A stretch of DNA of 64,000 bases from Prauserella endophytica (GCF_005146945.1 NZ_SWMS01000025.1:34717-98716), one strand, 5' to 3'; counted from the stretch's first letter, positions 8,418 to 18,054 are shown. Numbers and translations: made by a program. Notes: generated from the sequence alone by a model not told the origin.

Positions 8418-9431
8418 ATGGCACGCACGATCAGCTACCGCGAGGCGCTTGGCGAGGCCCTCGCGCAGGAGATGGAGCGCGACGAGTCGGTGATCGTACT
8501 CGGCGAGGACAACGCGGGCGGCGCAGGCAGCCCCGGCGAGGACGACGCGTGGGGCGGCGTTCTCGGTGTCACCAAAGGGCTCTACCACCGCTTCCCCGGC
8601 CGGGTGCTCGACACCCCGATCTCCGAGTCGGCGTTCGTCGGCGCGGCGATCGGCGCGGCGACGAGCGGCCTTCGCCCCGTCGCCGAGCTGATGTTCATCG
8701 ACTTCATGGGCGTCTGCTTCGACCAGATCTTCAACCAGGCGGCCAAGTTCCGGTACATGTTCGGCGGCAAGGCGAAGACGCCGGTGGTGATCCGCACGAT
8801 GTACGGCGCGGGTCTGCGCGCGGCGGCGCAGCACTCGCAGGCGCTGTACCCGATCTTCACCCACATCCCCGGGCTGAAGGTCGTGGTGCCCTCGAGCCCG
8901 TACGAGGCGAAGGGCCTGCTGATCCAGTCCATTCGCGACGACGACCCGGTGATCTTCTGCGAACACAAGGCGATGTACGACGTCACCGGCGACGTGCCGG
9001 AGGACAGCTACACGATCCCGTTCGGCGAGGCGGGCGTCGTCCGCGATGGCGACGACGTGACGATCGTGGCCATCGGGCGCATGGTGTCGGTGGCGGAGGA
9101 GGCGGCGAAGCAGCTCGCCGAATCCGGGGTCGAGGCCGAGATCATCGACCCGCGCACCACGAGCCCGCTCGACACGGAGACCATCCTGGAAAGCGTCGAG
9201 AACACCGGACGGCTCGTGGTGGTGGACGAGGCGACCCCGCGCTGCAACCTCGCCACCGACATCTCCGCGCTCGTCGCCAAGGAGGCGTTCGGCTCGCTGC
9301 GCGCCCCGATCGAGATGGTGACCGCTCCGCACACACCGGTGCCGTTCTCCGACGCGCTGGAGGACCTCTACATCCCGGACGCCCAGCGCGTGGCCAACGC
9401 CGTGAAGACCGTCGTCGAATGGAAGCGGTGA
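8418..9431 (+). CDS. acoB: Acetoin dehydrogenase E1 component, beta subunit
   Basis: The 337-residue protein has the transketolase pyrimidine-binding and C-terminal domains. Visible marks are VIVLGEDNAG near 26, TPISESAFVGAAIGAA near 60, and the C-terminal domain around DPRTTSPLD near 240. GAGGAGG stands nine bases before the ATG. It assembles with AcoA into the E1 heterotetramer. Only two bases separate its stop from the acoC start, so it is within one operon. Confidence 0.92.
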   Translation: MARTISYREALGEALAQEMERDESVIVLGEDNAGGAGSPGEDDAWGGVLGVTKGLYHRFPGRVLDTPISESAFVGAAIGAATSGLRPVAELMFIDFMGVCFDQIFNQAAKFRYMFGGKAKTPVVIRTMYGAGLRAAAQHSQALYPIFTHIPGLKVVVPSSPYEAKGLLIQSIRDDDPVIFCEHKAMYDVTGDVPEDSYTIPFGEAGVVRDGDDVTIVAIGRMVSVAEEAAKQLAESGVEAEIIDPRTTSPLDTETILESVENTGRLVVVDEATPRCNLATDISALVAKEAFGSLRAPIEMVTAPHTPVPFSDALEDLYIPDAQRVANAVKTVVEWKR

Positions 9432-9433
9432 GG

Positions 9434-10543
9434 ATGAACGACGCCATTCGCAAGGTCGTCATGCCGAAGTGGGGTCTTTCGATGACCAGCGGCAAGGTCA
9501 CCGAGTGGATCGCCTCGGAGGGTGACGAGATCGCCGACGGCGACGACCTCGCCGAGATCGACACCGACAAGATCGCCGGCGCGCTGGAGTCGGCCGACGA
9601 AGGTGTGCTGCGCCGGATCATCGCCCAGGTCGGCGAGGACGTGCCGGTGGGCGCGACGATCGCGCTGATCGCTCCCGCCGACGTGCCGGACGCCGAGCTG
9701 GACGAGGCGGCGCTGCTGGCCAGGGAGGAGCTGGACTCGGGCGCGGTGGCCGAGGTCGCGGGCCCCGTCACGGGCAGTGTCGAGGTGGACGGGCGCACGG
9801 TCTGCTTCGCCGCGCTCGGCGAGGGCGAGGAAACCGTGGTGCTCGTGCACGGCTACGGCGGCGACAAGAACTCCTGGCTCTTCGTGCAGGAGCCGCTGTC
9901 GCAGTCACACACCGTGTACGCGCTCGACCTCCCTGGCCACGGCGAGTCCACCAAGGATGTCGGCGACGGCTCACTCGACGTGCTCGCGGGTGCCGTGCTC
10001 GGCCTGCTCGCCGAGCGCGGGATCGAGCGGGCGCACCTCGTCGGGCACTCGCTCGGCGGTGCCGTGGTGGTGGCCGCGGCCGCCAGGGAACCCGCGCGGG
10101 TGGCCTCGCTGACGCTCATCGCCCCCGCGGGGTTCGGCAGCCGCATCAACGCCGGCTACCTGCGCGGATTCGCCGAGGCGAGGTCGCGCCGGGAGCTCAA
10201 GCCGCACCTCGCCGCGCTGTTCGCGGACCCCGGTCAGGTCACCAGGCAGCTCGCCGACGACCTGATGAGGTACAAGCGGCTCGACGGCGTCGACAAGGCA
10301 CTGGGCGCGCTGCTCGGCACCCTGCTCGACGGCGACGAGCCCGCGCTCGACGTCGCCCCGCTGCTGTCCGAAGTGGACGTCCCGGTGGCGGTGGTGTGGG
10401 GCAGGCAGGACGCGGTGCTGCCCGCCACCAACGGCGAGGGCCTCGACGACGTCGAGTACGTGGAACGCGCGGGGCACATGGTGCACCTTGAGCAGCCGAA
10501 CGCCGTGGTCGTGGCGGTCAATGCGGTGACGAACCGTCGGTAA
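9434..10543 (+). CDS. acoC: Acetoin dehydrogenase E2: lipoyl domain fused to alpha/beta hydrolase
   Basis: Residues 1-80 form a biotinyl/lipoyl domain with the attachment lysine in EIDTDKIAG. From about 115 the protein is an alpha/beta hydrolase with VLVHGYGGDKNSW, the nucleophile elbow GHSLGGA near 200, an acid near WGRQDAVLP and a final histidine in ERAGHMVHLEQP. The usual catalytic E2 acyltransferase domain is absent. This exact two-domain plan at about 370 residues is the known form of AcoC, where the hydrolase-type domain handles acetyl transfer. No dihydrolipoamide dehydrogenase (E3) gene is present, so E3 must come from elsewhere in the genome. Confidence 0.92.
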   Translation: MNDAIRKVVMPKWGLSMTSGKVTEWIASEGDEIADGDDLAEIDTDKIAGALESADEGVLRRIIAQVGEDVPVGATIALIAPADVPDAELDEAALLAREELDSGAVAEVAGPVTGSVEVDGRTVCFAALGEGEETVVLVHGYGGDKNSWLFVQEPLSQSHTVYALDLPGHGESTKDVGDGSLDVLAGAVLGLLAERGIERAHLVGHSLGGAVVVAAAAREPARVASLTLIAPAGFGSRINAGYLRGFAEARSRRELKPHLAALFADPGQVTRQLADDLMRYKRLDGVDKALGALLGTLLDGDEPALDVAPLLSEVDVPVAVVWGRQDAVLPATNGEGLDDVEYVERAGHMVHLEQPNAVVVAVNAVTNRR

Positions 10544-10550
10544 GGGTTCC

Positions 10551-11852
10551 GTGCGGAGGGTCCGGCTTGCGACACTCGTCTCCGTGCGCCAGGAGCACCT
10601 CGAGGCAGCGGTGCCCGTCGGGGCGGACCCCCGGCGGTACGCGCGCGTGCTCGCGCGGGTGCACGAGGCCGCGCTCTCGGGCGCGAGCCCACCCGCCGAG
10701 CCGCGCGCGGTCATCGGCGCGTCCTGGCAGTGCATGCGGCGGCTCGGCCTGGACCCCGACCACGGCCGGGACGGCAGGCCGCTGTCCACCGAGGACGTCG
10801 AGGCCAGGCGCCGCGCCAGCGGGCTCGCCGACGCACTGCCGATCCTGCGCAGCGGTCTGATCAGCGTGGCCGAGGAGGCCGCGCACATCATGGTGGTCGT
10901 CGATGGCGACGCGTGTGTGCTCTGGCGCGAGGGCAGCAACGCCGTGCGGCACCGCGCCGACCGGCTCGGGTTCACCGAGGGCGTGTCGTGGGACGAGAAC
11001 CACGTCGGCACCAACGCCATCGGCACCGCGCTCGTCGCCCGCAGGCCCATGCAGGTCTACTCGGCCGAGCACTACGTCCGCTCCCATCACGCGTGGACGT
11101 GCGCGGCGGCGCCGCTGCACGACCCCCGCGACGGCAGGCTGCTCGGAGTCGTCGACCTCTCCGGCCCGGCCGCGACCGTGCACGCCACCACGCTCGCGCT
11201 GGTCGACGCGGTGGCGAAGCTCGCCGAGTCGCAGCTGCGCAACGCCCACCTCGCCGAGCTGGAACGCCTGCGCGCCGCGGCCCTGCCCGTGCTGTCGAAG
11301 GTGCCGGGCCGCGCGATGGTCACCGACGAGCACGGCTGGGTCGCCGCCGTGTCCGGGCTCGCGCCACTGGATCGCGTGCCGCTGCCCCGCGGCTGCGCAC
11401 CGGGCGAGGCATGGCTGCCCTCGCTCGGAACCTGCCTGGTCGAGCCGGTTCCCGGTGGCTGGCTCGTGCGGGTCACCGAGCACGACACCGAGCGCGGGAC
11501 CACCAGGGCCGTGCTGGACGTTCGCTCGCCGAGGGACTGCACGCTCACCGTCGCCGGACCGAGCGGCACCTGGTCCTACCCGCTGAGCCCGCGCCACGCG
11601 GAGATGCTGTACGTCCTCGCGTGCCACCGCGATGGCCGCTCGGCCGCGGAACTGGCGCTGGACCTCTTCGGCGACGCCGAACGCACGGTCACCGTGCGTG
11701 CCGAGATGTCCCGGCTGCGCAGGCGGCTCGGCACGATCCTCGCGCGCAGGCCCTACCGGTTCGCCGACGATCTCGAGGTGGTGCTCGAACGGCCGGAGGC
11801 TCCCGAGCTGGTGCTGCCCCACTCGACGGCCCCGGCGTTGCGTAACCCGTAG
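10551..11852 (+). CDS. GAF-domain transcriptional regulator of the acetoin cluster (AcoR-like, without AAA+ domain)
   Basis: The 433-residue protein starts like AcoR regulators: an N-terminal region with RAVIGASWQRM-like sequence (IGASWQCMRRLGLDP), then a GAF domain with VSWDENHVGTNAIGTAL near 144. Classical AcoR activates sigma-54 promoters with an AAA+ domain; that domain is missing here, as expected in actinobacteria, which lack sigma-54. The C-terminal 100 residues end in RAEMSRLRRRLGTIL, which looks like a winged helix. It starts eight bases after acoC and is probably transcribed with it, allowing autoregulation. A GTG at 10584 is a possible alternative start. Confidence 0.82.
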   Translation: MRRVRLATLVSVRQEHLEAAVPVGADPRRYARVLARVHEAALSGASPPAEPRAVIGASWQCMRRLGLDPDHGRDGRPLSTEDVEARRRASGLADALPILRSGLISVAEEAAHIMVVVDGDACVLWREGSNAVRHRADRLGFTEGVSWDENHVGTNAIGTALVARRPMQVYSAEHYVRSHHAWTCAAAPLHDPRDGRLLGVVDLSGPAATVHATTLALVDAVAKLAESQLRNAHLAELERLRAAALPVLSKVPGRAMVTDEHGWVAAVSGLAPLDRVPLPRGCAPGEAWLPSLGTCLVEPVPGGWLVRVTEHDTERGTTRAVLDVRSPRDCTLTVAGPSGTWSYPLSPRHAEMLYVLACHRDGRSAAELALDLFGDAERTVTVRAEMSRLRRRLGTILARRPYRFADDLEVVLERPEAPELVLPHSTAPALRNP

Positions 11853-11985
11853 GTGCGCCTCCCAGTACGCACCCTGGGCGCATCACAGCCCCGCCACGAT
11901 CTTGGTCCGTTCGTGGAGTCCGTGGTTGTCGTTGCCGGGACTCGGCTACGGTCATGCGGGTGCTGGAACTGGGTGGAGGAACGCG

Positions 11986-13398
11986 ATGACGAGCACCGTG
12001 ACCCCTCGTGGTCCGGGTGTGCCCGCACCCCCTGGGCAGCCGGTGCCCCCGGAGGAGCCGCGCGGTCAGCGTTCGGGGCTCGCCTGGCTGCTCGAACTGC
12101 CGGGCAACGCCGTCCGCGGCATCGCCCGGTCGGCCGCGACCAGTCCCGGCAGGCTCTCGCTCATCGCGACCGGACTCATCGTGCTGGCCCTGCTCACGGG
12201 CGTGATCGGTACGGTCTCCGTGCAGAACCGCGCGAACACGATCGACGACCTGATCGACCACAGGGAACCGCTCGCGGCCTCCGCGCAGGAGGTCTACCGG
12301 TCGCTGTCCGATGCCGACGCGACGGCGGCGAGCGCGTTCCTCTCCACCGGCGCCGAGCCGCCCGAGTTGCGGGAGCGCTACGAGCTGGACATCGCCACGG
12401 CCGGCGCGGCGCTTGCGAGGGCGGCGTCCGACTCGGGCGGGGTCGCCGAGGCGGCGAGGCAGGTCGAGATCCTCAGCCAGCAGCTGCCGGTCTACACCGG
12501 GCTGATCGAAACCGCGCGGGCCAACAACCGGCAGGGCTTCCCCGCCGGCGCGGCCTACCTGCGGGAGGCGTCCGAGCTGATGCGGGCGAAGATCCTGCCT
12601 GCCGCGCAGGAGCTGTACGAGATCGACACGGACCGGCTCGTGGAGGAGCAGGACGACGCCACCGGTGTCCCGTGGCTCACCGCGCTGCTCGTGCTCGGCC
12701 TGCTCGGCGCGCTCATCGCCACGCAGATCTACCTCAAGCGCAAGACCAACCGCGTCTTCAACGTCGGCCTCGTGGTGGCCACGATCGCCGTGGGCATCGC
12801 GATCCTGTGGAGCGCCGCGGCGCTCACCGTGCAGAGCGTGCTCGTCAGCAGCGGGAGCAGCGACGGCACCGAGCAGTCCGACCTGCTCGTGCGCGCCAGG
12901 ATCGCCGCGCTGCAGGCCCGCGCGGACGAGACGCTCACGCTCGTCGCGCGGGGCGGTGGCGAGTCGTACCAGGAGGAGTACGCGCAGCTGATGGGTCAGC
13001 TCGTGGGTGAGGACGGCAACGGCGGCCTGCTCGGCGAGGCGGCGGATCGCTCGGCTGGCCTGCCATCGGCCGGGCACGTCGACTCGGCGGTCACCCACGC
13101 GACCGCGTGGCGCGAGGCTCATGGCCAGCTGCGCGAACTCGACGGCTCGGGCAACTACGACGGTGCGGTGCAGATGGCGATCGACGGCTCACAGGACCGC
13201 ACCGCTGCCGCCGCGTTCAACCGGCTCGACCGGGAACTGGCCGCCGCGATCGAGTCGGGGCGGCAGTCCTTCCTCGACGACACGACCAACGCCTCGCGCG
13301 CGCTGGTGCTGCTCGCGCCGGGCTTCGCGGTTCTTGCCGTGATCGCCGCGCTGGGCACCACGCTGGGCATCCGGGAAAGGCTGCGGGAGTACCGCTGA
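11986..13398 (+). CDS. glnX: GlnX-type transmembrane amino acid sensor
   Basis: The protein has 470 residues. A proline-rich cytoplasmic N-terminus of about 45 residues is followed by a membrane helix at about 57-77, an extracytoplasmic helical domain, two helices near 225-245 and 252-275, a second helical domain and a last helix near 440-460. This tandem helical sensor layout and the gene order glnX-glnH-pknG match mycobacteria, where GlnX and GlnH sense external aspartate/glutamate and stimulate PknG. GTGGAGGA lies before the ATG. The stop and the glnH start overlap in TGATG. Confidence 0.85.
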   Translation: MTSTVTPRGPGVPAPPGQPVPPEEPRGQRSGLAWLLELPGNAVRGIARSAATSPGRLSLIATGLIVLALLTGVIGTVSVQNRANTIDDLIDHREPLAASAQEVYRSLSDADATAASAFLSTGAEPPELRERYELDIATAGAALARAASDSGGVAEAARQVEILSQQLPVYTGLIETARANNRQGFPAGAAYLREASELMRAKILPAAQELYEIDTDRLVEEQDDATGVPWLTALLVLGLLGALIATQIYLKRKTNRVFNVGLVVATIAVGIAILWSAAALTVQSVLVSSGSSDGTEQSDLLVRARIAALQARADETLTLVARGGGESYQEEYAQLMGQLVGEDGNGGLLGEAADRSAGLPSAGHVDSAVTHATAWREAHGQLRELDGSGNYDGAVQMAIDGSQDRTAAAAFNRLDRELAAAIESGRQSFLDDTTNASRALVLLAPGFAVLAVIAALGTTLGIRERLREYR

Positions 13399-14357
13399 TG
13401 ACACCTACGAAACGACTTGGCGCCGCGCTGTCGGCGTTCGCCCTGCTGATCGCGGGCTGCGGGTCGCCGGGTGCGCCCGTCGACCCCGCTCCCGTCGGCT
13501 CCGTCGAGCGGCCCCAGCCCGCCAACGCCGCCGTGGAGAACGACGTCGAGGGCGGCGGTTCCATCGACACCAGCTGCGACCCGACGGCGAGCCTTTCGCC
13601 GAACGGGTCCATCCAGTCCGGGTCCACGATGGACGAGATCCAGAAGCGCGGCTACCTCAGCGTCGGCGTCGACCAGAACACCTTCCTGTTCGGCTTCCGC
13701 AATCCCACCACAGGCGCGCTCGAGGGCTTCGACATCGACATCGCCAGGGAGGTCGCACGCGAGATCTTCGGCGACCCCAACGCCGTGCAGTTCCGGGCGA
13801 TCACCTCGGCGCAGCGCATTCCCGCGCTGCAGAACGGTGACGTCGACATCGTGGTGCGCACGTTCTCGATCACGTGCGAGCGCCTCGAGGACATCGCCTT
13901 CTCCACCGTGTACTACGTCGCGGGGCAGAAGGTGCTCGTCGACAAGCACTCCACGGTGAAGGGCATCCAGGACCTCGGCGGCAAGCGCGTGTGCGCCGCC
14001 AAGGAGTCCACGTCGCTGAAGAACATCGCCGCCGCCGACCCGAAGCCGGTTCCGGTTTCGGTGGACGACTGGTCCGACTGCCTGGTGATGCTGCAGCAGG
14101 GCCAGGTCGAGGCGGTGTCCACGGACGACACCATCCTCGCCGGGATGGCCGAGCAGGATCCCACGGTCAAGATCGTCGGCGAGCGCTTCACCGACGAGCT
14201 CTACGGCATCGGCGTGCCGAAGGAGAACGAGGACATGGTCCGCTTCGTCAACGCGGTGCTGGAGCGGGTGCGCGGTGGCGCGTGGCAGCAGAGCTACAAC
14301 AGGTGGCTGCTGGATCGCCTCGGCCCCGCGAGCCCGCCTGCCCCCAACTACCAGTGA
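13398..14357 (+). CDS. glnH: GlnH-type amino acid-binding lipoprotein
   Basis: The 319-residue protein has a lipoprotein signal with the lipobox LIAGC and the modified cysteine at residue 21. The mature part is a family 3 solute-binding protein: SVGVDQNTFLFGF near 98, GFDIDIAREVAREIFG, and a second lobe with GKRVCAAKES. In mycobacteria the orthologue binds aspartate and glutamate and signals through GlnX rather than feeding an ABC transporter; no permease or ATPase gene is adjacent here either. The ATG at 13398 overlaps the glnX stop. Confidence 0.9.
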   Translation: MTPTKRLGAALSAFALLIAGCGSPGAPVDPAPVGSVERPQPANAAVENDVEGGGSIDTSCDPTASLSPNGSIQSGSTMDEIQKRGYLSVGVDQNTFLFGFRNPTTGALEGFDIDIAREVAREIFGDPNAVQFRAITSAQRIPALQNGDVDIVVRTFSITCERLEDIAFSTVYYVAGQKVLVDKHSTVKGIQDLGGKRVCAAKESTSLKNIAAADPKPVPVSVDDWSDCLVMLQQGQVEAVSTDDTILAGMAEQDPTVKIVGERFTDELYGIGVPKENEDMVRFVNAVLERVRGGAWQQSYNRWLLDRLGPASPPAPNYQ

Positions 14358-14378
14358 CACCTCCCGGAGGTAGCAGCA

Positions 14379-16898
14379 GTGTCGGATGAGCCACGCCGTC
14401 CTCGGCACGCCGCGCCGGACGACGAGCCGGAGGGCAGCGGCTGGACGCAGCCACCGGAGGTCCTCACCGGCTCACAGCCGGCCCCGGCCGAGCCGCCCGC
14501 GCGGCCCGCGGCCCCGCCGCCCGCGCCGGTGGCGCCGAACACCCAGGTCATGACCCCGCACTGGCAGCGGAACAACGAGCCGCAGCCCACCAGTGTGCTC
14601 GCGGCGCCCGCTCCCGCGACGGAGAGCATCACGCCACCCGCGCCGCCGCCGGAGCCGTCCGGACCGGGCACGTTGCCAGACCCCGGCACCGAGAGCGTCC
14701 TGCCGCCGAGCACCAGCGGCGGCATCGTGCCCGGAACCGGTGCGGGCACGGGTCCCGGCACCGGGCCCGGCACGGGTTCCGGCGCGTTCCCCGGCACGTC
14801 CCGCCGCACGGGCTCGCGCACATCGCGCCGCGGCAGGCTCGGCGCGGGCCTGGTCGAGGTGCCGCAGGTGCCCTACCGCGACCCGGCGTCGGCGGTGCTG
14901 ACGAACCCGATGGTCTCCGAGGAGAAGCGGTTCTGCGGCAACTGCGGCGCCAAGGTCGGTCGCGGCCGCGACGGTGCGCCCGGCAACCCGCAGGGAGTGT
15001 GCGAGAAGTGCGGCACGCGGTTCTCGTTCGTGCCCAAGCTCCAGCCCCACGAGCTGGTCGGCGGCCAGTACGAGGTGCTCGGCGCGCTGGCCTACGGTGG
15101 GCTCGGCTGGATCTACCTCGCGCAGGACCACAACGTCAACGACCGCTGGGTCGTCCTCAAAGGACTGATCGACACCGGCGACGCCACCGCGATGGCGGCC
15201 GCCGTCAACGAGACGCGGTTCCTCGCCGAGGTCGAGCACGCGAACATCGTCCGCATCTACAACTTCGTGCAGCACCCCGATCCCGACACGGGCACGTCCG
15301 TCGGCTACATCGTGATGGAGTACGTCGGCGGGCAGTCGCTGCGGCAGCTCGCGCTCGCCCACCACAGGGAGACCGGGCGCGCCGAGCCGCTGCCGATCGG
15401 CCAGGTGATCGCCTACGGGCTGGAGATCCTGCCCGCGCTGGGCTACCTGCACTCACAGGGTTTGCTCTACTGCGATCTCAAGCCCGACAACGTGATCCAG
15501 ACGCACGAGCAGCTGAAGCTCATCGACCTCGGCGCCGTGCGCCGCATGGACGACTACTCCAGCCCGCTGTTCTTCACCACCGGCTACAGCGCCCCCGAGC
15601 TGCCGACGCGCGGCGCCTCCGTGGCCTCCGACCTGTTCACGGTCGGCCGGACACTCGCGGTGCTGAGCTTCGAGTTCACCGGCTACACCACGAAGTACAA
15701 GACGACCCTGCCGAGCCAGGACGACGTCCCGCTGTTCAAGCTCTTCGGCTCGTACTACCGGTTCCTGCGCCGCGCGACGCACGCGGACCCGGACCGCCGG
15801 TTCGTCTCGGCCGAGGACATGGCCGACCAGCTCACCGGCGTGCTGCGTGAGATCATGTCGCTGGGCACCAGGAAGCAGCGGCCAGCGCCGTCCAATGTGT
15901 ACGGTCCGGAGACCAACACGTTCGGCGTCGACATGGTGGTGCCGGAGCCGGGGCAGAGCGTGCCGCTGCCCGACCCCGCCGAGGTGGTCGCCGGGCTGCC
16001 GATCCCGCAGGTGCACACCGACGACGCCGGTGCGGGTGTGCTCGCCACGACGGCGTCGGCCGACCCGAGGACGGCCATCGAGGCGCTCGCGAACGCCCCG
16101 CGCGAGTCGATCGAGGTGCGGCTGCGCATCGTGCGTGCCCGCATCGAGCTCGGCGAGCTGGCCGAAGCGAACCGGCAGTTGCAGGCCGCGCAGTATCTCG
16201 CGATCAAGGCCGGGTACCCGCACGACTGGCGCATCGACTGGTACCGGGGGCTCATCGAGCTCGCGGGCGGCAGGCCGAGGGTCGCGCACGTGGCCTTCGA
16301 CTCGGTGTACGACGAGTTGCCCGGCGAGATCGCACCGAAGCTCGCGATGGCCTTCAGCGCGGAGAGCGTGGGCGACTACTTCAACGCCTCCAGGCTGTAC
16401 GAGCTGGTGTGGCGTACCGACCGCTCCTACGTGAGCGCCGCGTTCGGGCTCGCGAGGGTCTACCTCGCGCAGGGTGCGCGCGCGAGCGCGATCGAGGTGC
16501 TGGAGTCGGTGCCGTCGTCGTCGACGCACCATGTCGCCGCGCAGGTCGCCGCCATCAAGATCAAGACGAGGATCACGGGCGGCGGGGCAGAGGACACGAG
16601 GGAGCGCGACATCGTTGACGCGGGCGCCAGGCTGGAGCGCCTCGCGCTCGACGCCGAGCGCCGCACGCGGCTGTCGGCCGAGGTGCTGGAGGCCGCCTTC
16701 CACTGGGTCACCTCCGGAGGCTCCGGCAACGGGCGGGTGCAGGGCGCGAAGGTGCTCGGGTGCGACCTCTCCGAGCGGGAGCTGCGGTTCGGCCTCGAGC
16801 GCTGCTACCGCTCGCTGGCGAGGCTGGCGGGCAGCGCGGAGCAGCGGATCGAGCTGGTCGACAAGGCCAACGCCATCCGCCCCCGCACCCTCACTTAG
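14379..16898 (+). CDS. pknG: Serine/threonine protein kinase PknG (rubredoxin-kinase-TPR)
   Basis: The 839-residue protein starts with a disordered Pro/Gly/Thr-rich region of about 160 residues that contains GTGPGTGPGTG repeats. A rubredoxin-like module follows, with cysteines at about 186, 189, 208 and 211. The kinase domain has its ATP lysine in VVLKG at 261, the catalytic loop as YCDLKPDN and the metal motif as DLG instead of DFG; the missing HRD arginine and DLG are normal for PknG. A TPR region closes the protein. It phosphorylates GarA and so controls glutamate metabolism. It follows glnH by 21 bases with CGGAGG before the GTG start. The N-terminal tail is longer than in mycobacteria. 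Confidence 0.93.
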   Translation: MSDEPRRPRHAAPDDEPEGSGWTQPPEVLTGSQPAPAEPPARPAAPPPAPVAPNTQVMTPHWQRNNEPQPTSVLAAPAPATESITPPAPPPEPSGPGTLPDPGTESVLPPSTSGGIVPGTGAGTGPGTGPGTGSGAFPGTSRRTGSRTSRRGRLGAGLVEVPQVPYRDPASAVLTNPMVSEEKRFCGNCGAKVGRGRDGAPGNPQGVCEKCGTRFSFVPKLQPHELVGGQYEVLGALAYGGLGWIYLAQDHNVNDRWVVLKGLIDTGDATAMAAAVNETRFLAEVEHANIVRIYNFVQHPDPDTGTSVGYIVMEYVGGQSLRQLALAHHRETGRAEPLPIGQVIAYGLEILPALGYLHSQGLLYCDLKPDNVIQTHEQLKLIDLGAVRRMDDYSSPLFFTTGYSAPELPTRGASVASDLFTVGRTLAVLSFEFTGYTTKYKTTLPSQDDVPLFKLFGSYYRFLRRATHADPDRRFVSAEDMADQLTGVLREIMSLGTRKQRPAPSNVYGPETNTFGVDMVVPEPGQSVPLPDPAEVVAGLPIPQVHTDDAGAGVLATTASADPRTAIEALANAPRESIEVRLRIVRARIELGELAEANRQLQAAQYLAIKAGYPHDWRIDWYRGLIELAGGRPRVAHVAFDSVYDELPGEIAPKLAMAFSAESVGDYFNASRLYELVWRTDRSYVSAAFGLARVYLAQGARASAIEVLESVPSSSTHHVAAQVAAIKIKTRITGGGAEDTRERDIVDAGARLERLALDAERRTRLSAEVLEAAFHWVTSGGSGNGRVQGAKVLGCDLSERELRFGLERCYRSLARLAGSAEQRIELVDKANAIRPRTLT

Positions 16899-18054
16899 TG
16901 AGCTCCACGATCGTGATGTCGGGCGGGGCGCCGACCCGCACGGGCGGGCCCCAGAACCCCGCGCCGCGCGTGACGTACATCTTCGTGTCGCCGAACGTGT
17001 AGGACCCGGCGACGGCGCCCTGCTGGAGGCTCACGGCGAGCTCGAACGGCGAGAGTTGCCCGCCGTGCGTGTGCCCGGCGAGCATCAGGTCCACGTCGTG
17101 TTCGACGGCGCCGGGCACGTCGCGCGGCTGGTGCGCGAGCATGACCACGGCGCGGTCGGCGTCCCTGCCCTCGACGGCCCTGGCCACGTCGCCGGGGTCC
17201 TGCCACTGGTAGCCGGTGTGGTCGTTGATGCCGGCCAGGTGGAACGTCCCGCCGTTGTGCTCGATGTCGACGTGCTCGTTGCGCAACGGCCGCACGCCCA
17301 GTGACGGCAGGTGGTCGAGCCACTGGCGATAGTCCGAGTAGTACTCGTGGTTGCCGGTGACGTAGAACGTGCCGTGTGTGCTGCGCAGGTCGCCCAGCGG
17401 CGCGGCTGCCTCCGCGAGGTGCTTGACGTCGCCGTCCACGAGGTCACCCGCGATGGCGACGACATCGGGCCGCTCGGCGTTGATCAGCTCCACGATCCGC
17501 TCGGTGAACGAGCGGCCGACGATCGGCCCGAGATGCACGTCGCTGATCAGCGCGATGCGGCAGCCCGCCGCGCGCGGGTCGAGCCTGCGCAGGGAGATCG
17601 GTACCCGCGTCACCGTCGGCGCTCCCGTGGCAACTGTGACGCCGTAGCCGACGAAGCCCGTGGCCACCACGCCCGCCACCGCCGCGCTGCCCCTGGCCAG
17701 CACCACGCGCCTGCTGACGCCCCTCTGCTCGGCGTCCTCGCTCGCGGGCTCCGGCTTCCCACGCACCCAGCGACGCAGGAAGAGCCGCGGGATCTCCAGC
17801 ACCAGCAGTGCCAGCAACAGGTAGAAGAACGTCGCCAGCCACAGGTAGCCGGGCCAGGCGAACCACTGCGCGATCGCCGGGTCGGTGCTCGTGCCCAGCG
17901 TGAGCGCGGCGACCATCAGCAGCATCAGCACCACGAGCGCCGCAGTGCCGACCCGGCGGGCGCGCGTGCCGCGTCGGGTGGTGTCGGCCACCAGACGCTT
18001 CCACAGATAGACGTGTACGACAGCGAGCAGGGCGCTCGCCACGAGGATGAACAT
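16891..18054 (-). CDS. Membrane-anchored calcineurin-like metallophosphoesterase
   Basis: The 387-residue protein has three to four N-terminal membrane helices within residues 1-95, then a Tat-like RRVVLARG stretch and hydrophobic segment near 115-140. The catalytic domain has the full metal-binding set: ISDVHLG near 169, GDLVDG near 202, GNHEYY near 236, a histidine in MLAHQP and GHTHGGQ near 329. It resembles YkuE/YaeI-like phosphoesterases that act on phospholipid-type substrates outside the membrane; the substrate is unknown. Its stop overlaps pknG by eight bases tail to tail. Its start overlaps the stop of the thioesterase gene upstream. Confidence 0.87.
   Translation of the reverse strand: MFILVASALLAVVHVYLWKRLVADTTRRGTRARRVGTAALVVLMLLMVAALTLGTSTDPAIAQWFAWPGYLWLATFFYLLLALLVLEIPRLFLRRWVRGKPEPASEDAEQRGVSRRVVLARGSAAVAGVVATGFVGYGVTVATGAPTVTRVPISLRRLDPRAAGCRIALISDVHLGPIVGRSFTERIVELINAERPDVVAIAGDLVDGDVKHLAEAAAPLGDLRSTHGTFYVTGNHEYYSDYRQWLDHLPSLGVRPLRNEHVDIEHNGGTFHLAGINDHTGYQWQDPGDVARAVEGRDADRAVVMLAHQPRDVPGAVEHDVDLMLAGHTHGGQLSPFELAVSLQQGAVAGSYTFGDTKMYVTRGAGFWGPPVRVGAPPDITIVELTK

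Noticed and set aside
12008..13010. Long alternative frames over glnX and glnH
   Set aside because: The annotated frames have membrane segments, a lipobox and overlapping starts and stops; the alternatives are Arg/Ala-rich shadows.
14379..16898. Inactive kinase because of DLG and the missing HRD arginine in PknG
   Set aside because: Both are normal features of active PknG enzymes.
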